Counted from the first letter of the stretch, positions 52,101 through 62,083 are shown. The stretch is DNA of 64,000 bases from Aggregatilineales bacterium (GCA_030834905.1 JAUQWZ010000003.1:182194-246193); one strand, 5' to 3'. Program-made: numbers and translations. Notes: generated from the letters alone by a model not told the origin.

Positions 52101-52982
52101 TTAGCGGTGGGCGGTGCGCCCCAGCAGCGACCACAGATAGCCCTTGCCCGGCGCGAAGAAAAACGCCAGCAGAAACAGCGCCGTCAGCGTGAGCACAATC
52201 GCCGCGCTGGGCGCGACCCGCAGATGCCACGTCAGGTACATGCCGACGACGTTGCCAAACGCCGCGATCAGCGCCGCCAGAATCATCATGTGGTGCAGCC
52301 GCTTGACGAAGAAGCGCGCGGTTGCCGCTGGCGTGACGAGCATCGCTGCCACCAGCGCCACCCCAACTGCCTGTAAGCTGATCACAACCGTCATTGCTAA
52401 CAGCGCCAGCAGCAGCAGCCGCAGGAACTCGCCCGGAAGCCGCAGCGTTTCGCCCAGCGTCGGGTCAAACGAGACGATCAGGAATTCCTTGTAGAACAGC
52501 ACCACCAGCCCGACGACGATCAGCCCGACGACGGCTATCAGCAGCAGATCGTCGCTGCCAACCGCCAGCACGTTGCCGATCAGGATGTGTGTCAGGTCGG
52601 TACTGTAGTTCTGCGCTTTGGAAATGATGCCGATGCCGAGCGCCAGCGCGCCCGCAAACACCACGCCAATTGCCGTATCCTCGCTCAGCCGCCCGCCGCG
52701 CGTCAGAAAACCGATGCCGAGCGCCGACAGGATGCCCGCGCCCATGCCGCCGATCAGCACCCACTGGCTGTTACCACCGCCCGCCAGATAAGCAATGGCG
52801 ACGCCGGGCAAAATCGTGTGCGCCAGCGCGTCACCCAGAAACGCCATGCCGCGCGTGACCACATAAGCGCCCATCACCCCGCTGACAAGCCCAATGAGGA
52901 TGACGGCGATCATCGCCCGCTGCATAAAGGGCAGGCTGATCGGCTCGATCAGCACCTGCTGAATCAGAAGTTGGATATCCAT
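52101..52982 (-). CDS. zinc/manganese ABC transporter permease (ZnuB/MntB family)
   Basis: 293 residues with eight to nine membrane helices in the ABC-3 family pattern: ISLPFMQRAMIAVILIGLVSGVMGAYVVTRGMAFLGDALAHTILPGVAIAYL, ILIGNVLAVGSDDLLLIAVV, and SLQAVGVALVAAMLVTPAATARFF. The expected ATPase and solute-binding protein are not adjacent on either side, although they usually share an operon with the permease. Confidence 0.92.
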   Translation of the reverse strand: MDIQLLIQQVLIEPISLPFMQRAMIAVILIGLVSGVMGAYVVTRGMAFLGDALAHTILPGVAIAYLAGGGNSQWVLIGGMGAGILSALGIGFLTRGGRLSEDTAIGVVFAGALALGIGIISKAQNYSTDLTHILIGNVLAVGSDDLLLIAVVGLIVVGLVVLFYKEFLIVSFDPTLGETLRLPGEFLRLLLLALLAMTVVISLQAVGVALVAAMLVTPAATARFFVKRLHHMMILAALIAAFGNVVGMYLTWHLRVAPSAAIVLTLTALFLLAFFFAPGKGYLWSLLGRTAHR

Positions 52983-53112
52983 GTGTCTCTATGAAACCAT
53001 GTCTCAATACGCGAGCTGATGATAGTCCTTCAATCGCGGGGCGGCAAGGGCGGCTCACCCAGCAGGGGCGACTCATCGAGCGCCTCTGCATACACAATTT
53101 GAGACAGAGAAC

Positions 53113-53137
53113 GTAGGGACACCACATTGTGGTATCC
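53113..53137. repeat. GTAGGGACAC-family palindrome (degraded)
   Basis: GTAGGGACACCACATTGTGGTATCC, with single-base decay on one arm. Confidence 0.78.
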
Positions 53138-53166
53138 GGCATTCTTTTGCTGATCGCCGCCCGCTA

Positions 53167-53223
53167 TCAGCGCATAAAAATCATCCCGCCTTCGACCAGC
53201 AGCAGCACAGCTTTCAAACGCAT
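53167..53223 (-). CDS. possible 18-residue microprotein
   Basis: AGGAGAAAAACAA stands 7 bases before an ATG that opens MRLKAVLLLVEGGMIFMR and a stop. It is hydrophobic and could be a short membrane peptide or a leader. The strong ribosome site is the only support. Confidence 0.25.
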   Translation of the reverse strand: MRLKAVLLLVEGGMIFMR

Positions 53224-53307
53224 TTGTTTTTCTCCTGATACACTGGAATTTTCGCGATCAGCATATACTTAAACGGAATGATTGGCGAATTATGGAGACA
53301 TCAGACG

Positions 53308-54372
53308 ATGGCGCAGCCCTGCAAAGCGACGATCCGGGCAGTATCGGATATCTCACACATTAACGTGCGTTCGGGCGCTGGCACGCATACCGCCGTTCTG
53401 ACGAGCCTTGAGGTGGGCTTGTCCGGCTTACAGGTGCTGGACGTGCAGCCCGACGAGCGCGGCATCAGCAGCGCCGGGCGCGTTTACCAGTGGCTTCAGC
53501 TTCAACTGCCCGATGGTCGGCGGGGGTGGGTGCGCGACGATCTGGTCGAAATTCAGGGCGACTGCGGCTTCTTCGGCTACGGGACGCTGGCGCTGCCGAC
53601 GCGCCCCTCTAATTTGCAGCGTGCCAGCGGTCAAACGCCGCCGCCAGCCGCTGACAGCGAGCGCGAGCGCAAAGCCGCTTTCAATATCACCGCCGGGTTT
53701 GAGGGCGGCGGCTACGCGACCTTTCAGGCGTTCGATGCCGGAATCGTCAGCTATGGTCGCTTTCAATGCACGCTGGCGTCAGGGTCGCTGGGCGAACTGC
53801 TGGAGTCGTATCTTGAAATGGCAACCGGCGCGTCGGCAGCCCAGCTAGAGAACCAGTATATGGCGCGGGTGCGGCAAAAAGACTGGGCGCTGCGGACGGA
53901 CGACAGTTTTAAGGCGCTGCTGACGCGCCTGTCGCGCGACCCGGTCATGCAGGCGGCGCAGGACGACTATGCCACCAATGCCTACTGGAACCCGGCGATG
54001 CTGGGCAGTATGCTGCCGCGCGGCATCCTCACGCCGTTGGGACAGGCGTTTGTCTTTGACGCGGCGATCCATCACGGCAACTGGGGCGTGGAGCGCGATT
54101 ACCTGCGTCCGGCAGAGCAATCGCTGGGCGCGAAGATCAAATCGAAGCTGGGCGAAAACGGCATCACCGAGCAGCGTCTGATTCGCCGGGCAGCGGAACT
54201 GAGACGTGACCGCCTGTACGCGCTGGCAGCCGCGCACGGGCTGGGCGGGCTGCGTCCGCGCGGCGATCTGTGGGTGCAGTTGGTCAACCGAAATGACTGG
54301 GATCTGGCGGGCGATCATGCCGGTGAAATCGAGATCAAGACCGGCAAAAAGGTGCAGGTGAAGCGCCCGTAA
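53308..54372 (+). CDS. SH3 domain plus GH46/chitosanase-like hydrolase
   Basis: 354 residues. A bacterial SH3 domain (about 10-85, HINVRSGAGTHTAVLTSLEVG through GRRGWVRDDLV) is followed by a linker and a C-terminal domain of about 210 residues. AFNITAGFEGGGYATFQAF (candidate catalytic Glu) and GIVSYGRFQCTLASGSL, then FDAAIHHGNWGVERDYL, resemble GH46 chitosanase/lysozyme-like folds. No signal peptide is seen, so export is unclear. The ATG at 53308 has GGAG 10 bases upstream. Substrate (chitosan, peptidoglycan or other) undetermined. Confidence 0.75.
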   Translation: MAQPCKATIRAVSDISHINVRSGAGTHTAVLTSLEVGLSGLQVLDVQPDERGISSAGRVYQWLQLQLPDGRRGWVRDDLVEIQGDCGFFGYGTLALPTRPSNLQRASGQTPPPAADSERERKAAFNITAGFEGGGYATFQAFDAGIVSYGRFQCTLASGSLGELLESYLEMATGASAAQLENQYMARVRQKDWALRTDDSFKALLTRLSRDPVMQAAQDDYATNAYWNPAMLGSMLPRGILTPLGQAFVFDAAIHHGNWGVERDYLRPAEQSLGAKIKSKLGENGITEQRLIRRAAELRRDRLYALAAAHGLGGLRPRGDLWVQLVNRNDWDLAGDHAGEIEIKTGKKVQVKRP

Positions 54373-54384
54373 TCGGATTAGAAG

Positions 54385-54456
54385 TTACGCAGTTGACCGA
54401 TCCGGCAGTGGGCTTAAGCCCACTGTCTAAGCGAGATTGCCTGCTCAACTGCGTAA
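54385..54456. repeat. two-layer inverted repeat with CAGTGGGCTTAAGCCCACTG core
   Basis: The outer arms TTACGCAGTTGA (54385-54396) and TCAACTGCGTAA (54445-54456) are exact complements. The inner 20-bp palindrome is at 54406-54425. It resembles a small non-autonomous element and has the same plan as 46551. Confidence 0.85.
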
Positions 54457-54520
54457 GTCCTATCTGGTATTCAACCGAATTTCGCGCCACGAACCGCGCC
54501 TGCAAAAAATGAAAGGTCAC

Positions 54521-54548
54521 GCAGGGCGACTCACGAGTCGCCCCTACC
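54521..54548. repeat. GTAGGGGCGA-family palindrome
   Basis: GCAGGGCGACTCAC paired with GTGAGTCGCCCCTACC-type arm, with slight decay at the left end. No gene lies in the 54373-54697 gap. Confidence 0.82.
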
Positions 54549-54697
54549 GAATACATCACCGTAATTCCCCACGTCCCAAAAAATTGGCTAATGTAATTTA
54601 TAGTTAGAGGTTTATAATAGAATAGAGATTTAAAAACCAGTACAATTAATGCTGATATTAGTGATTGACTTTTTTAAGTTAAGAAAGAACTGCGGGT

Positions 54698-56410
54698 ATG
54701 CGCGTTGAGAACCTGCTTTCTACCTGGCGGATACGCCGTCCATCGCTCCACAATGTGACCTGGGCGCGTATTCTGCTGTCGATGATTGCAGCGCTCCTGC
54801 TGCTGACTGCCTGCAATGCGGACGCGCTCCAGCAGACGCGCATGATCCTGGCGGTTTCGCCCAATCCCGTTTCTCCAGACAATACGGTGACAATTGACGT
54901 ACAGCAGCCCGCGTTTGCCTGCGCCGATGGCTTCATGCCGCTGATGGTCAAGTACGTGACCGAGGGCGCGGCACAGCGCTACCCGGAACTGAACGAAGTC
55001 TCGGTGACAGTCGATAACGGAATCGCGTCGATCCACTACCCGCCCAATACTTTTGATGAAGGCGTTCACCCGATCCGCATTATCAGCCCTGGCTGCAATG
55101 TCTACGATACGGTGAACCTGATGGTCGGTCAAACGTCGTATGTGGGCTTGACCGCCAGCAAAGACATTATCCCCGTCAGCACCACCGTCACCCTCACCGC
55201 CGAAATAGTTCCTGGACTCTGCTCGCTGTCACTGGGGACGCCCGTCATCTTCTCGAAGGGTGGAAATGACGCTGAGGCATTCACGCTGGTGGGAACAAGT
55301 GGACTTCAAATCATCTACAGCGATCAGGACGGCATCGCTGACCCCGAAGGCAAAGACATTCTGCGCGCCTTTGCCACGATAGAGGTTCCGGCGTCGGTGC
55401 TGGCTGAGGGGCAGGCATTTTACAGCGCGTCCCTGTCGTCGGCTGATACCTATATGGCGTCCGATGTCGTGATTCGGGCGCGCGTCGCGTCGTCAGGTGG
55501 CAAAAATGGCTGCCCGGCGGCGGCGCTGGCGCTTCAGGAGGATCTCCGGCTGACGGTGGTTGATACATCGCTGACGCTGCCGCTGAACACTGAGAATGGG
55601 AGCCTGCTGACCGCCATTTCGCCCATCAATGGCGACCTTGCCCCGTTCCTGCCCGCGCCGCCAACCAACGAATCGCCGTCAATCGCGCCGCCAGCAGTGG
55701 TAGCCACGTTCGCGCCGCCAACCGCCACTTCGACGAATACGCCCACGGCAACCCCGACCAATACGGCGACCAACACGCCGCTGCCAACGAATACGCCGTC
55801 GAACACGCCAACCAACACGCCGCTGCCGACCAATACGGCGACCAACACGCTGCTGCCCACCAATACGCCCTCGAACACGCCGACCAACACGCCGCTGCCC
55901 ACCAATACACCGCTGCCGACTGACACCCCGGTTCCAACGGCGACCAACACACCCCAGCCCACCAATACGCCGCTGCCGACCGCGACCAACACCAATACGC
56001 CGATTCCTGATTCGGATGGCGATGGCGTGCCAGATGACCAGGACAGATGCTTGCTGATACCGGGAGAGATCCGCTACAGCGGCTGCCCCGACACCGACGG
56101 CGACGGCTGGCCCGATGGATTGACCGATATGTGCCCGGATACCTACGGCGACTTTGAAGGCTGCCCGGACACCGACGGCGATGGCTGGCACGATGGCGTA
56201 GACGCCTGCCCGCTGGCTCCTGACGCGCTGGATGGCTGCCCGGATGCTGAGGACGTATTTGGCGTCAGCGACACCACCCGCCCGTTAGTGGGACAAGTAG
56301 CGCTGCGCCGCAATGGATCGAGACCGATTCAGTTAGCGGCTATCGCCACGTCAGCGGCACCGCTGTACGCAGGTTCGCCACTTCTCCAGCCAACACATCT
56401 GCCCCGGTAA
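54698..56410 (+). CDS. lipoprotein with Thr/Pro stalk and thrombospondin type-3-like repeats
   Basis: 570 residues. A leader with a lipobox ([12 protein letters not shown], Cys about 40) is followed by a beta-rich outer region (to about 330). A Thr/Asn/Pro tract of about 95 residues ([16 protein letters not shown]) follows, then calcium-binding DxDxDGxxD units ([39 protein letters not shown]). The last 60 residues overlap the convergent propeller gene by 71 bases. Extended surface protein; the type-3 repeats suggest calcium-dependent stiffening. Confidence 0.85.
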   Translation: MRVENLLSTWRIRRPSLHNVTWARILLSMIAALLLLTACNADALQQTRMILAVSPNPVSPDNTVTIDVQQPAFACADGFMPLMVKYVTEGAAQRYPELNEVSVTVDNGIASIHYPPNTFDEGVHPIRIISPGCNVYDTVNLMVGQTSYVGLTASKDIIPVSTTVTLTAEIVPGLCSLSLGTPVIFSKGGNDAEAFTLVGTSGLQIIYSDQDGIADPEGKDILRAFATIEVPASVLAEGQAFYSASLSSADTYMASDVVIRARVASSGGKNGCPAAALALQEDLRLTVVDTSLTLPLNTENGSLLTAISPINGDLAPFLPAPPTNESPSIAPPAVVATFAPPTATSTNTPTATPTNTATNTPLPTNTPSNTPTNTPLPTNTATNTLLPTNTPSNTPTNTPLPTNTPLPTDTPVPTATNTPQPTNTPLPTATNTNTPIPDSDGDGVPDDQDRCLLIPGEIRYSGCPDTDGDGWPDGLTDMCPDTYGDFEGCPDTDGDGWHDGVDACPLAPDALDGCPDAEDVFGVSDTTRPLVGQVALRRNGSRPIQLAAIATSAAPLYAGSPLLQPTHLPR

Positions 56411-57881
56411 ACAGAGTCGTCCCGGCGCTGGTCGCCAGGTCGTACAGCACCAGGTTGGTGTACATCGGCTGGCGCGGCTGTTCCACCTGCTGCCAGTCAA
56501 GCAGCGCTACCGCTGTGCCGTCCGGCGAAACCGCTATTGCGCTGTCAAAATGCCCGCGAACGACTCGGCGTTCGCTGCCCAGCGCCAGATTCAGCAGCAG
56601 CAGGGCATTGTCCCCGCCCTGAGTCGCGCCTGCGATATAGACGACCTGCTGGCTGTCGCGGGTAAACTTCAGCCCTGAAATCGCATCCCCCCGGCTGCCC
56701 GCGCTGATGGCGATAGGCGGCATCGCCGGTTCGGCAAGCGAGATAGCGACGATCTGGTTGTCGTTGTCTGGTGAGGTGACGACCATTGCCAGCCAGCGCC
56801 CATCGGGCGAGATGCGCGGCGCGGCGTTGGCGCTGCCGATGATGCCCGGCAGCACCATCTGGCGCTCCACGGAAGTGCTGATGGTCATGTCGCTGAGGTC
56901 TGCCATCGCCAGCGTCGCCGTCGATACCGTGACGCCATCCGGTACGGTGAAGAAGGCATGGGTGCTGTCCGGCGAGAAGAAGATGTTGTTGGTGCGCGCA
57001 AACGGCACAAATGCGCCCGGCTGATACTCTCGCGCCGCGAAGGTCGCGCTGCTGTCGGTCAGATCGATCAGATAGAACTGCCATTGAGTGGCGGGATTGC
57101 CGGACGTGCAGCGCTGCCCCAGCACCAAGCCAACGGTATTCTTATCGGGCGCGGCGCTCACCGAAGCGCTGGTAAACCGGCAGCGTTCGTCGGTTGGCAG
57201 CAGGGTGACGACTTCGCGGTCGCTGCTGCCATCCCACAGGGTAATGGCGGCTTCGTCTGCCTCGGCGCGATTATTGGTGAAGAACCGCACCACGACCGCG
57301 CCGTCGTCATTCAGATCAAATGCCGTCACGTTCTCAAAGCTTGTGATTTCGGCGGCAGTCTCGGCGCTGAACAGCCTGAGCGTTCCAACGGCATATTCCC
57401 GGTCGGTGGCGCTGGTGGGATAGTCGATGTAAGCGAAGTTTTGACTGTCGGGCGCAAATTGAAAGGTGCCGTTCCCAAGACAGACAAGCTGCGCCACATC
57501 GTCAACCAACACCGGCGGGTTAGTGGCATCCATCAGGTAGAGGCTGCCCGCGCTGCCGCCAGCGTAGAAGGCGTAATAGCGTCCATCGGGCGAGGTTGCT
57601 TCGTCGCCGCATCCGGTGACGCGGCTGGCACTCCCCGGTAGATCGAGCAGCGGGAAAACCGTTCCATCGCCATCTATCAGGGCGATCTGCCGCGCCGACT
57701 GGCTCGTCAGGGAAACCAGCAGGCTGGGTGAGGCTGGACGGTCATCGGCTTCCGCCGTGACCGTCGCCTCCGGCGAGTCAGTCGATTCCGCCCGTGACGT
57801 GACGGTGAGCGACGTAGAACGCGCCGCTTCGCAGCCAGCGCAGCCAATGATGATCAGTGTAATCAGGACGATATAGCGCAT
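56340..57881 (-). CDS. lipoprotein, TolB/WD40-like beta-propeller
   Basis: 513 residues from the ATG at 57881, where a lipoprotein signal starts ([19 protein letters not shown]). Repeated [65 protein letters not shown] and [12 protein letters not shown] blocks are propeller blades of the TolB/PD40 type. An upstream extension of the frame to 58196 is not supported. It could be a sensor or protein scaffold. Confidence 0.85.
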   Translation of the reverse strand: MRYIVLITLIIIGCAGCEAARSTSLTVTSRAESTDSPEATVTAEADDRPASPSLLVSLTSQSARQIALIDGDGTVFPLLDLPGSASRVTGCGDEATSPDGRYYAFYAGGSAGSLYLMDATNPPVLVDDVAQLVCLGNGTFQFAPDSQNFAYIDYPTSATDREYAVGTLRLFSAETAAEITSFENVTAFDLNDDGAVVVRFFTNNRAEADEAAITLWDGSSDREVVTLLPTDERCRFTSASVSAAPDKNTVGLVLGQRCTSGNPATQWQFYLIDLTDSSATFAAREYQPGAFVPFARTNNIFFSPDSTHAFFTVPDGVTVSTATLAMADLSDMTISTSVERQMVLPGIIGSANAAPRISPDGRWLAMVVTSPDNDNQIVAISLAEPAMPPIAISAGSRGDAISGLKFTRDSQQVVYIAGATQGGDNALLLLNLALGSERRVVRGHFDSAIAVSPDGTAVALLDWQQVEQPRQPMYTNLVLYDLATSAGTTLFTGADVLAGEVANLRTAVPLTWR

Positions 57882-58022
57882 GAGCAGTGAACCCTGTGAC
57901 CCAAGTCTCTTTGCGAGTCTAGTCGAATACTGCATGAATGAACAGTTAAAATCGCCCGGTCTTTTGACTCTGTGCCTTAACAATGTTATAGACTCAGGCG
58001 AAGCAGTCATAATCGAAAGTGT

Positions 58023-58508
58023 GTGCGCGTGATTAAATCTATTCCAGCCGAAGCGACCAGACCACTGCGTCAGCGGGTGCTGCGCCCGCACCAGACGATT
58101 GAGCAGCTTTATTATCCGGGCGATGAGACGGCGACAACGTTTCATCTGGGGGCGTTCAGGAAGCAGGAACTGGTCGGCATTTCCTCGATCTATCACGAAG
58201 CGCCGCCCAATTCAGAAGATGCCGGGGCGTGGCGTCTGCGCGGGGTTGCCACCGCGCCGGAAGTGCGGGGGGAAGGCTATGGCGAACAACTGCTGCGCGC
58301 CGCCATCGCCTACATCGCCCGGCAGGGTGGCACGCTGGTCTGGTGCAACGCCCGCACGACGGTGCTGGGCTATTACGAGCGCTATGGGTTTCAGACGCAC
58401 GGGGATGAATTTGTAGTGCCGGGTACGGGACTGCATTACTTTATGTGGCGCGCGGTAGTGCCAAATGACACGCAGCTCTGTGACGAAGCATGGTTGACAA
58501 CGCTTTGA
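58023..58508 (+). CDS. GNAT-family N-acetyltransferase
   Basis: 161 residues. The acetyl-CoA site is in WRLRGVATAPEVRGEGYGEQLLRAAIAYI (motif A, R/Q-x-x-G-x-G/A form), followed by GTLVWCNARTTVLGYYERYGFQTHGDEF (motif B). Its closest style is the small ElaA-like group. The substrate is unknown. Start GTG, with no strong ribosome site. Confidence 0.87.
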   Translation: MRVIKSIPAEATRPLRQRVLRPHQTIEQLYYPGDETATTFHLGAFRKQELVGISSIYHEAPPNSEDAGAWRLRGVATAPEVRGEGYGEQLLRAAIAYIARQGGTLVWCNARTTVLGYYERYGFQTHGDEFVVPGTGLHYFMWRAVVPNDTQLCDEAWLTTL

Positions 58509-58668
58509 ATAAGGTCTAAAGTGAAGATAGTAGTGAACGATGAGTGGAAGGGGGTGCCCTTGCTTGTACTAGAAGAGTGTCAATTCCATATCCTTCGTCA
58601 ACCTGTCATCTGACAGGGCAAATCCTCTCCTGAGGATCTATGGTAAGTTGTTAGTGAGTCAGTACATG

Positions 58669-58709
58669 ATCGCGCTGGTGAAATAAAACGCCAGCGCGAT
58701 TATTTATTT
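58669..58709 (+). terminator. stem-loop terminator between GNAT and TPR genes
   Basis: ATCGCGCTGG pairs exactly with CCAGCGCGAT around TGAAATAAAACG, then TATTTATTT on the plus strand. It is 160 bases past the GNAT stop, so the stretch 58509-58668 may be an untranslated tail or a small RNA (CCTGTCATCTGACAGG and CCTCTCCTGAGG are extra hairpins in it). Confidence 0.72.
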
Positions 58710-59977
58710 CAGGTCGTTGGTCGGGCGGCTTTGCGTTCCTCGATTTTTTCCCGTACCAGACCGATGTATTTCTGAATTTGCGGCGCGGCAGCTTCGCCAC
58801 CCAGCGCGTTCATGAGGCGTTCCAGCGTGCTCGCCAGCGATTCCAGCGGGTAGTCGGTTTCAGTCGGCGCGATCTCCAGCATCATGGTCAGCACGTCGTC
58901 ATTGTCACTTTTGCCTAACGCCAGCCGTGACGTGAGCAGGTCGGTGTACGCCCAGTAGTTATCGACCTCTGCCTGCGTCTCCGCGTGGGCGAGGCGTTCG
59001 ACCCGCTTGAACATCCGCATCATCCCGTCATGATTCTGGGAATTCATGTAGAGCATGGCGAGGTTGCTGAACGGATAGGACGAGTGCGGCGTCACTTCCG
59101 CCGCCCGTTCGTATGCCCGGATTGCCTGATTCATCTGACCGCGGCGGCGGTACAGCCCGCCGAGCGATCCCCACCACGATTCGCCATCGTCATCCACCAG
59201 CTTGGGCGATTTTTGCAGCGCTTCCAGAAACGCATTTTCGGCTTTGTTGTAGAGCAGATCGCGCTCCGGGCTGTCCGGCATCGAGTCAGTCATGCGCCGG
59301 TAGGTGAAGCCCAGAGCAGCCTGCGCCAGCGCGAATTCAGGGTCAATTTCCAGCGCCCGCCGCAGATGGCGTTCGGCGTCGTCAAAGTGGTCGCTCTGTA
59401 CGGCGACGTAGCCGAGCCGATAATGAGTCACCGGGTTGTTGCCATCCAGTTGAAGCGCGCGGGTGTAGGTTTCATACGCGCCCTTCAGATCCTGGGCGCG
59501 GTACTGGCGTTCGCCCAGCGGCAGCAGCGACAGCGCCAGCGTCGCGCGGGCAGACTCGCGGCGCTGCTGTTCGGAGCTTTCGCGCAGCAGCGCGTTCAGC
59601 TCGCTTAATTCACTGCCGCGCCGTTCCAGCTCATCCTCAAATTCCTTGCGCAGCGTATCCACCTCGTCGATAATGCGCTTGCGGGCTTCGGTGAGCTGGC
59701 TTTGGGCGGAAAACAGCCGCGTGATCCCGACAACACCAAACGCGCCGATAGCAATCGTGATCGCCACGCTGATGGCTTCGAAGATGCCGAGAAAGTTGCT
59801 GGCGTCACCGGCATACCGCGCCGCGTCTTCGGCGTGCTCGCGGGCTTCGGCGGCGGCGGCTTCGGCGCGCTCGGCGTTCGCGTCAGGCGGCGGGGGCGTG
59901 TCCTGCGCCTGGACAGCGACAGCAGCAGTAGTGAGCAGCACAAAGACCAGCAGAGCAGAGCAGATACGGCGCATCAT
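58709..59977 (-). CDS. signal-peptide/TM protein with coiled coil and TPR
   Basis: 422 residues. A signal peptide (SALLVFVLLTTAAVAVQA) is followed by an Ala/Glu-rich segment, a second membrane helix (about 62-88, FEAISVAITIAIGAFGVVGIT), a coiled coil (about 95-140), then TPR units (GERQYRAQDLKGAYETYTRALQL, THYRLGYVAVQSDHFDDAERHLRRALEI, GLYRRRGQMNQAIRAYERAAEV). GAGGGGGGA precedes the ATG. The orientation of the TPR part relative to the membrane is not certain. Confidence 0.83.
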   Translation of the reverse strand: MMRRICSALLVFVLLTTAAVAVQAQDTPPPPDANAERAEAAAAEAREHAEDAARYAGDASNFLGIFEAISVAITIAIGAFGVVGITRLFSAQSQLTEARKRIIDEVDTLRKEFEDELERRGSELSELNALLRESSEQQRRESARATLALSLLPLGERQYRAQDLKGAYETYTRALQLDGNNPVTHYRLGYVAVQSDHFDDAERHLRRALEIDPEFALAQAALGFTYRRMTDSMPDSPERDLLYNKAENAFLEALQKSPKLVDDDGESWWGSLGGLYRRRGQMNQAIRAYERAAEVTPHSSYPFSNLAMLYMNSQNHDGMMRMFKRVERLAHAETQAEVDNYWAYTDLLTSRLALGKSDNDDVLTMMLEIAPTETDYPLESLASTLERLMNALGGEAAAPQIQKYIGLVREKIEERKAARPTT

Positions 59978-60052
59978 TCCCCCCTCGCAGCATCACCCCA
60001 GGGCGCGATCCTGCCTCGTTGATCTGTGGATAAAGGCGATTGTAGCAGAGAC

Positions 60053-60844
60053 TTACCGGGCGAAGAAATTCTCCAGCCATTGGCGCATGCTCTCCGCCGG
60101 AGAATTGGCGGGCAGCAGATGCAGTTCGCCCTGCTGGACGATGTCTCGCAGCACCGGATCGTCGCTGGAACCAGCATGGTAAGCAGCAGCCAGATCGTCG
60201 GCAAAACGCCCGCTGCCTTCGAGGACTAACAGCGGAAAATGAGGCTTGCCGGTCGCGCGGGCGTGGGCTTCCTGTTTGACAATTGCGCCGCCGTTGATGA
60301 CCACGCCCAGAATCGGCTGGCTGCCTTCGCCAGCAATCGTCCAGCCGAGTGACGCCAGCATATCTGACTCTGCGCCGAAGTTTTCGCCATCGACCAGCAC
60401 AAAATGCGAATGATTGGAGTCAAGCGCTGCCTGGCTGGTCGGCGGGTGATGTCCGGGGTATTCGACGCGCGATTCCGGGGCGACGCCAACCAGCGGAAAG
60501 TCATACCGGTGGCGGTGGCGGGCAAAACCGAGCAGCCCCATGACGCCAGCGGTCGTGCCACCGTCCACAATGGCGACGCCGTGTTCCTGCGCGAAACGGC
60601 TCAAGCCATCTTCGATGCTGGAACGGGTCGTGCGCACAGTTTCAGCTTCCATTTTCGCCGCGCCGCCCATGATCACCAGCGCCGGGCTTGGTTTGGGCAG
60701 CCTGAGCAGGTTCGCGATGGTGGCTGGGTCGGCGTCCTGAGACGCGCGCACTGCCTGAGCAGTATTGTTGTCGGGAAACTGGATGGTAAAGCGGGCTGAC
60801 GCAGGTTCGGTGCCCCAGCCAAAGAGACGTCGTAGTAGGTCCAT
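60053..60844 (-). CDS. LSDAT/SLOG-like nucleotide-ligand-binding protein
   Basis: 263 residues of the prokaryotic LSDAT (TRPM-associated SLOG) type, a Rossmann-like domain that binds nucleotides. Its blocks are ALVIMGGAAKM, VAIVDGGTTAGVMGLLG, FPLVGVAPESRVEYPGHH, LDSNHSHFVLVDGENFGAESDML and ILGVVINGGAIVKQE. The ATG at 60844 is preferred, with GGAG 8 bases upstream. It stands alone, without an effector domain, and no partner gene is adjacent on this strand, so the output is unclear. Confidence 0.82.
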   Translation of the reverse strand: MDLLRRLFGWGTEPASARFTIQFPDNNTAQAVRASQDADPATIANLLRLPKPSPALVIMGGAAKMEAETVRTTRSSIEDGLSRFAQEHGVAIVDGGTTAGVMGLLGFARHRHRYDFPLVGVAPESRVEYPGHHPPTSQAALDSNHSHFVLVDGENFGAESDMLASLGWTIAGEGSQPILGVVINGGAIVKQEAHARATGKPHFPLLVLEGSGRFADDLAAAYHAGSSDDPVLRDIVQQGELHLLPANSPAESMRQWLENFFAR

Positions 60845-60949
60845 CAGGGTCACTCCTAGCGCAGCCGATATTTTGACATAAATTATAGCCTATCGTTCAA
60901 TTCGCGCGCGCGACAACCCTAAATAGCAGGGGAAATCCGATATATCCGG

Positions 60950-60955
60950 TATAAT
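60950..60955 (+). promoter_or_regulatory. TATAAT -10 box before mutY
   Basis: A perfect TATAAT in CCGGTATAATGCC, 49 bases before the GTG start. Confidence 0.55.
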
Positions 60956-61003
60956 GCCAGCTTCATCCTACCAACATGCTCGATTTATCAACGGGGAACT
61001 ACG

Positions 61004-62083
61004 GTGACGAATCCCTTCGCGCCTGAACTGCTGGCGTGGTATGAACAGGTGGCTGCCGAGCTTCCGTGGCGTGGTTCGGACGACGCCTACCGGGTGTGGC
61101 TGTCCGAAATCATGCTCCAGCAGACCCAGGTGGAGACGGTCAAGCCGTATTATGCCCGCTTTCTGGCAGCCTATCCAACCGTCGAAGCGCTTGCCGCCGC
61201 CCCGCTGGATGACGTGCTAAAGCAGTGGGAAGGTCTGGGATACTACAGCCGGGCGCGTTACCTGCATCGCGCCGCGCAGGTGGTCGTGTCGGACTATGGC
61301 GGGCGCTTTCCGGCGACGGCGGACGAACTGCAAAAGCTGCCCGGAATCGGGCGCTATACGGCGGGCGCGGTTGCCAGCATCGCCTTTGGAGCGCGCGCGC
61401 CGGTGCTGGACGGCAACGTCATCCGCGTGTTTTCGCGGCTGCTCGATCTGCCCGACGACGTGACGCTGCCCGCGACCCGGACGAAGCTGTGGCAGACCGC
61501 CGAAGACTGGCTGCCGGAAACCCGCGTCGGCGACTATAACCAGTCGCTGATGGATCTCGGACGGCTGATCTGCAAGCCGCGCGCGCCGCTGTGCGGCGGC
61601 TGTCCGGTTCGCGCCCACTGCCTCGCTTTCCAGCGTGGGACGCAGCATCAGCGCCCCGTCAAAACCCCCAGAGCCGAAACCCCGCACTATGATGTGACCG
61701 CCGGACTGATCTGGAATGAGCGCGGGCAGCTTTTGATCGCTCAGCGCCCGCTGGATGGTCTGCTCGGCGGCTTGTGGGAATTCCCCGGCGGCAAGCAGGA
61801 GCCGGGCGAGACACGGACTGAATGCCTGAAGCGCGAGCTGCGCGAGGAACTGGCGATTGAGGTCAGCGTGGGCGACCTGTACGCGCGGGTGCGCCATGCG
61901 TTCACCCATTTTAAGATCACGCTGCACGCCTATACCTGCCGCTACGTCAGCGGCGAGCCGCAGGCGCTGGGCGTGCGCGCCTGGGCGTGGGTCATGCCCG
62001 ATGCGCTGGATGCTTACAGCTTTGGCAAAGCCGACCGACAGGTGATCGCCGAAATGCGGGCGCGGCGCGCCATGCTGCTGTAA
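61004..62083 (+). CDS. mutY: A/G-specific adenine glycosylase MutY
   Basis: 359 residues. Removes adenine mispaired with 8-oxoguanine. Residues 1-215 are the HhH-GPD domain with catalytic Glu 35 in LSEIMLQQTQVE, the helix-hairpin-helix LPGIGRYTAGAV, and Asp 136 in VLDGNVIRVFSR. The [4Fe-4S] cysteines follow in C-x6-C-x2-C-x5-C form (ICKPRAPLCGGCPVRAHC). The C-terminal Nudix-like 8-oxoG recognition domain has FPGGKQEPGETRTECLKRELREEL, which here keeps most of a Nudix box. GTG start. Confidence 0.95.
   Translation: MTNPFAPELLAWYEQVAAELPWRGSDDAYRVWLSEIMLQQTQVETVKPYYARFLAAYPTVEALAAAPLDDVLKQWEGLGYYSRARYLHRAAQVVVSDYGGRFPATADELQKLPGIGRYTAGAVASIAFGARAPVLDGNVIRVFSRLLDLPDDVTLPATRTKLWQTAEDWLPETRVGDYNQSLMDLGRLICKPRAPLCGGCPVRAHCLAFQRGTQHQRPVKTPRAETPHYDVTAGLIWNERGQLLIAQRPLDGLLGGLWEFPGGKQEPGETRTECLKRELREELAIEVSVGDLYARVRHAFTHFKITLHAYTCRYVSGEPQALGVRAWAWVMPDALDAYSFGKADRQVIAEMRARRAMLL

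Noticed and set aside
57882..58196. 105-residue N-terminal extension of the beta-propeller lipoprotein
   Set aside because: It would bury the lipoprotein signal peptide inside the protein and overlap the divergent GNAT gene.
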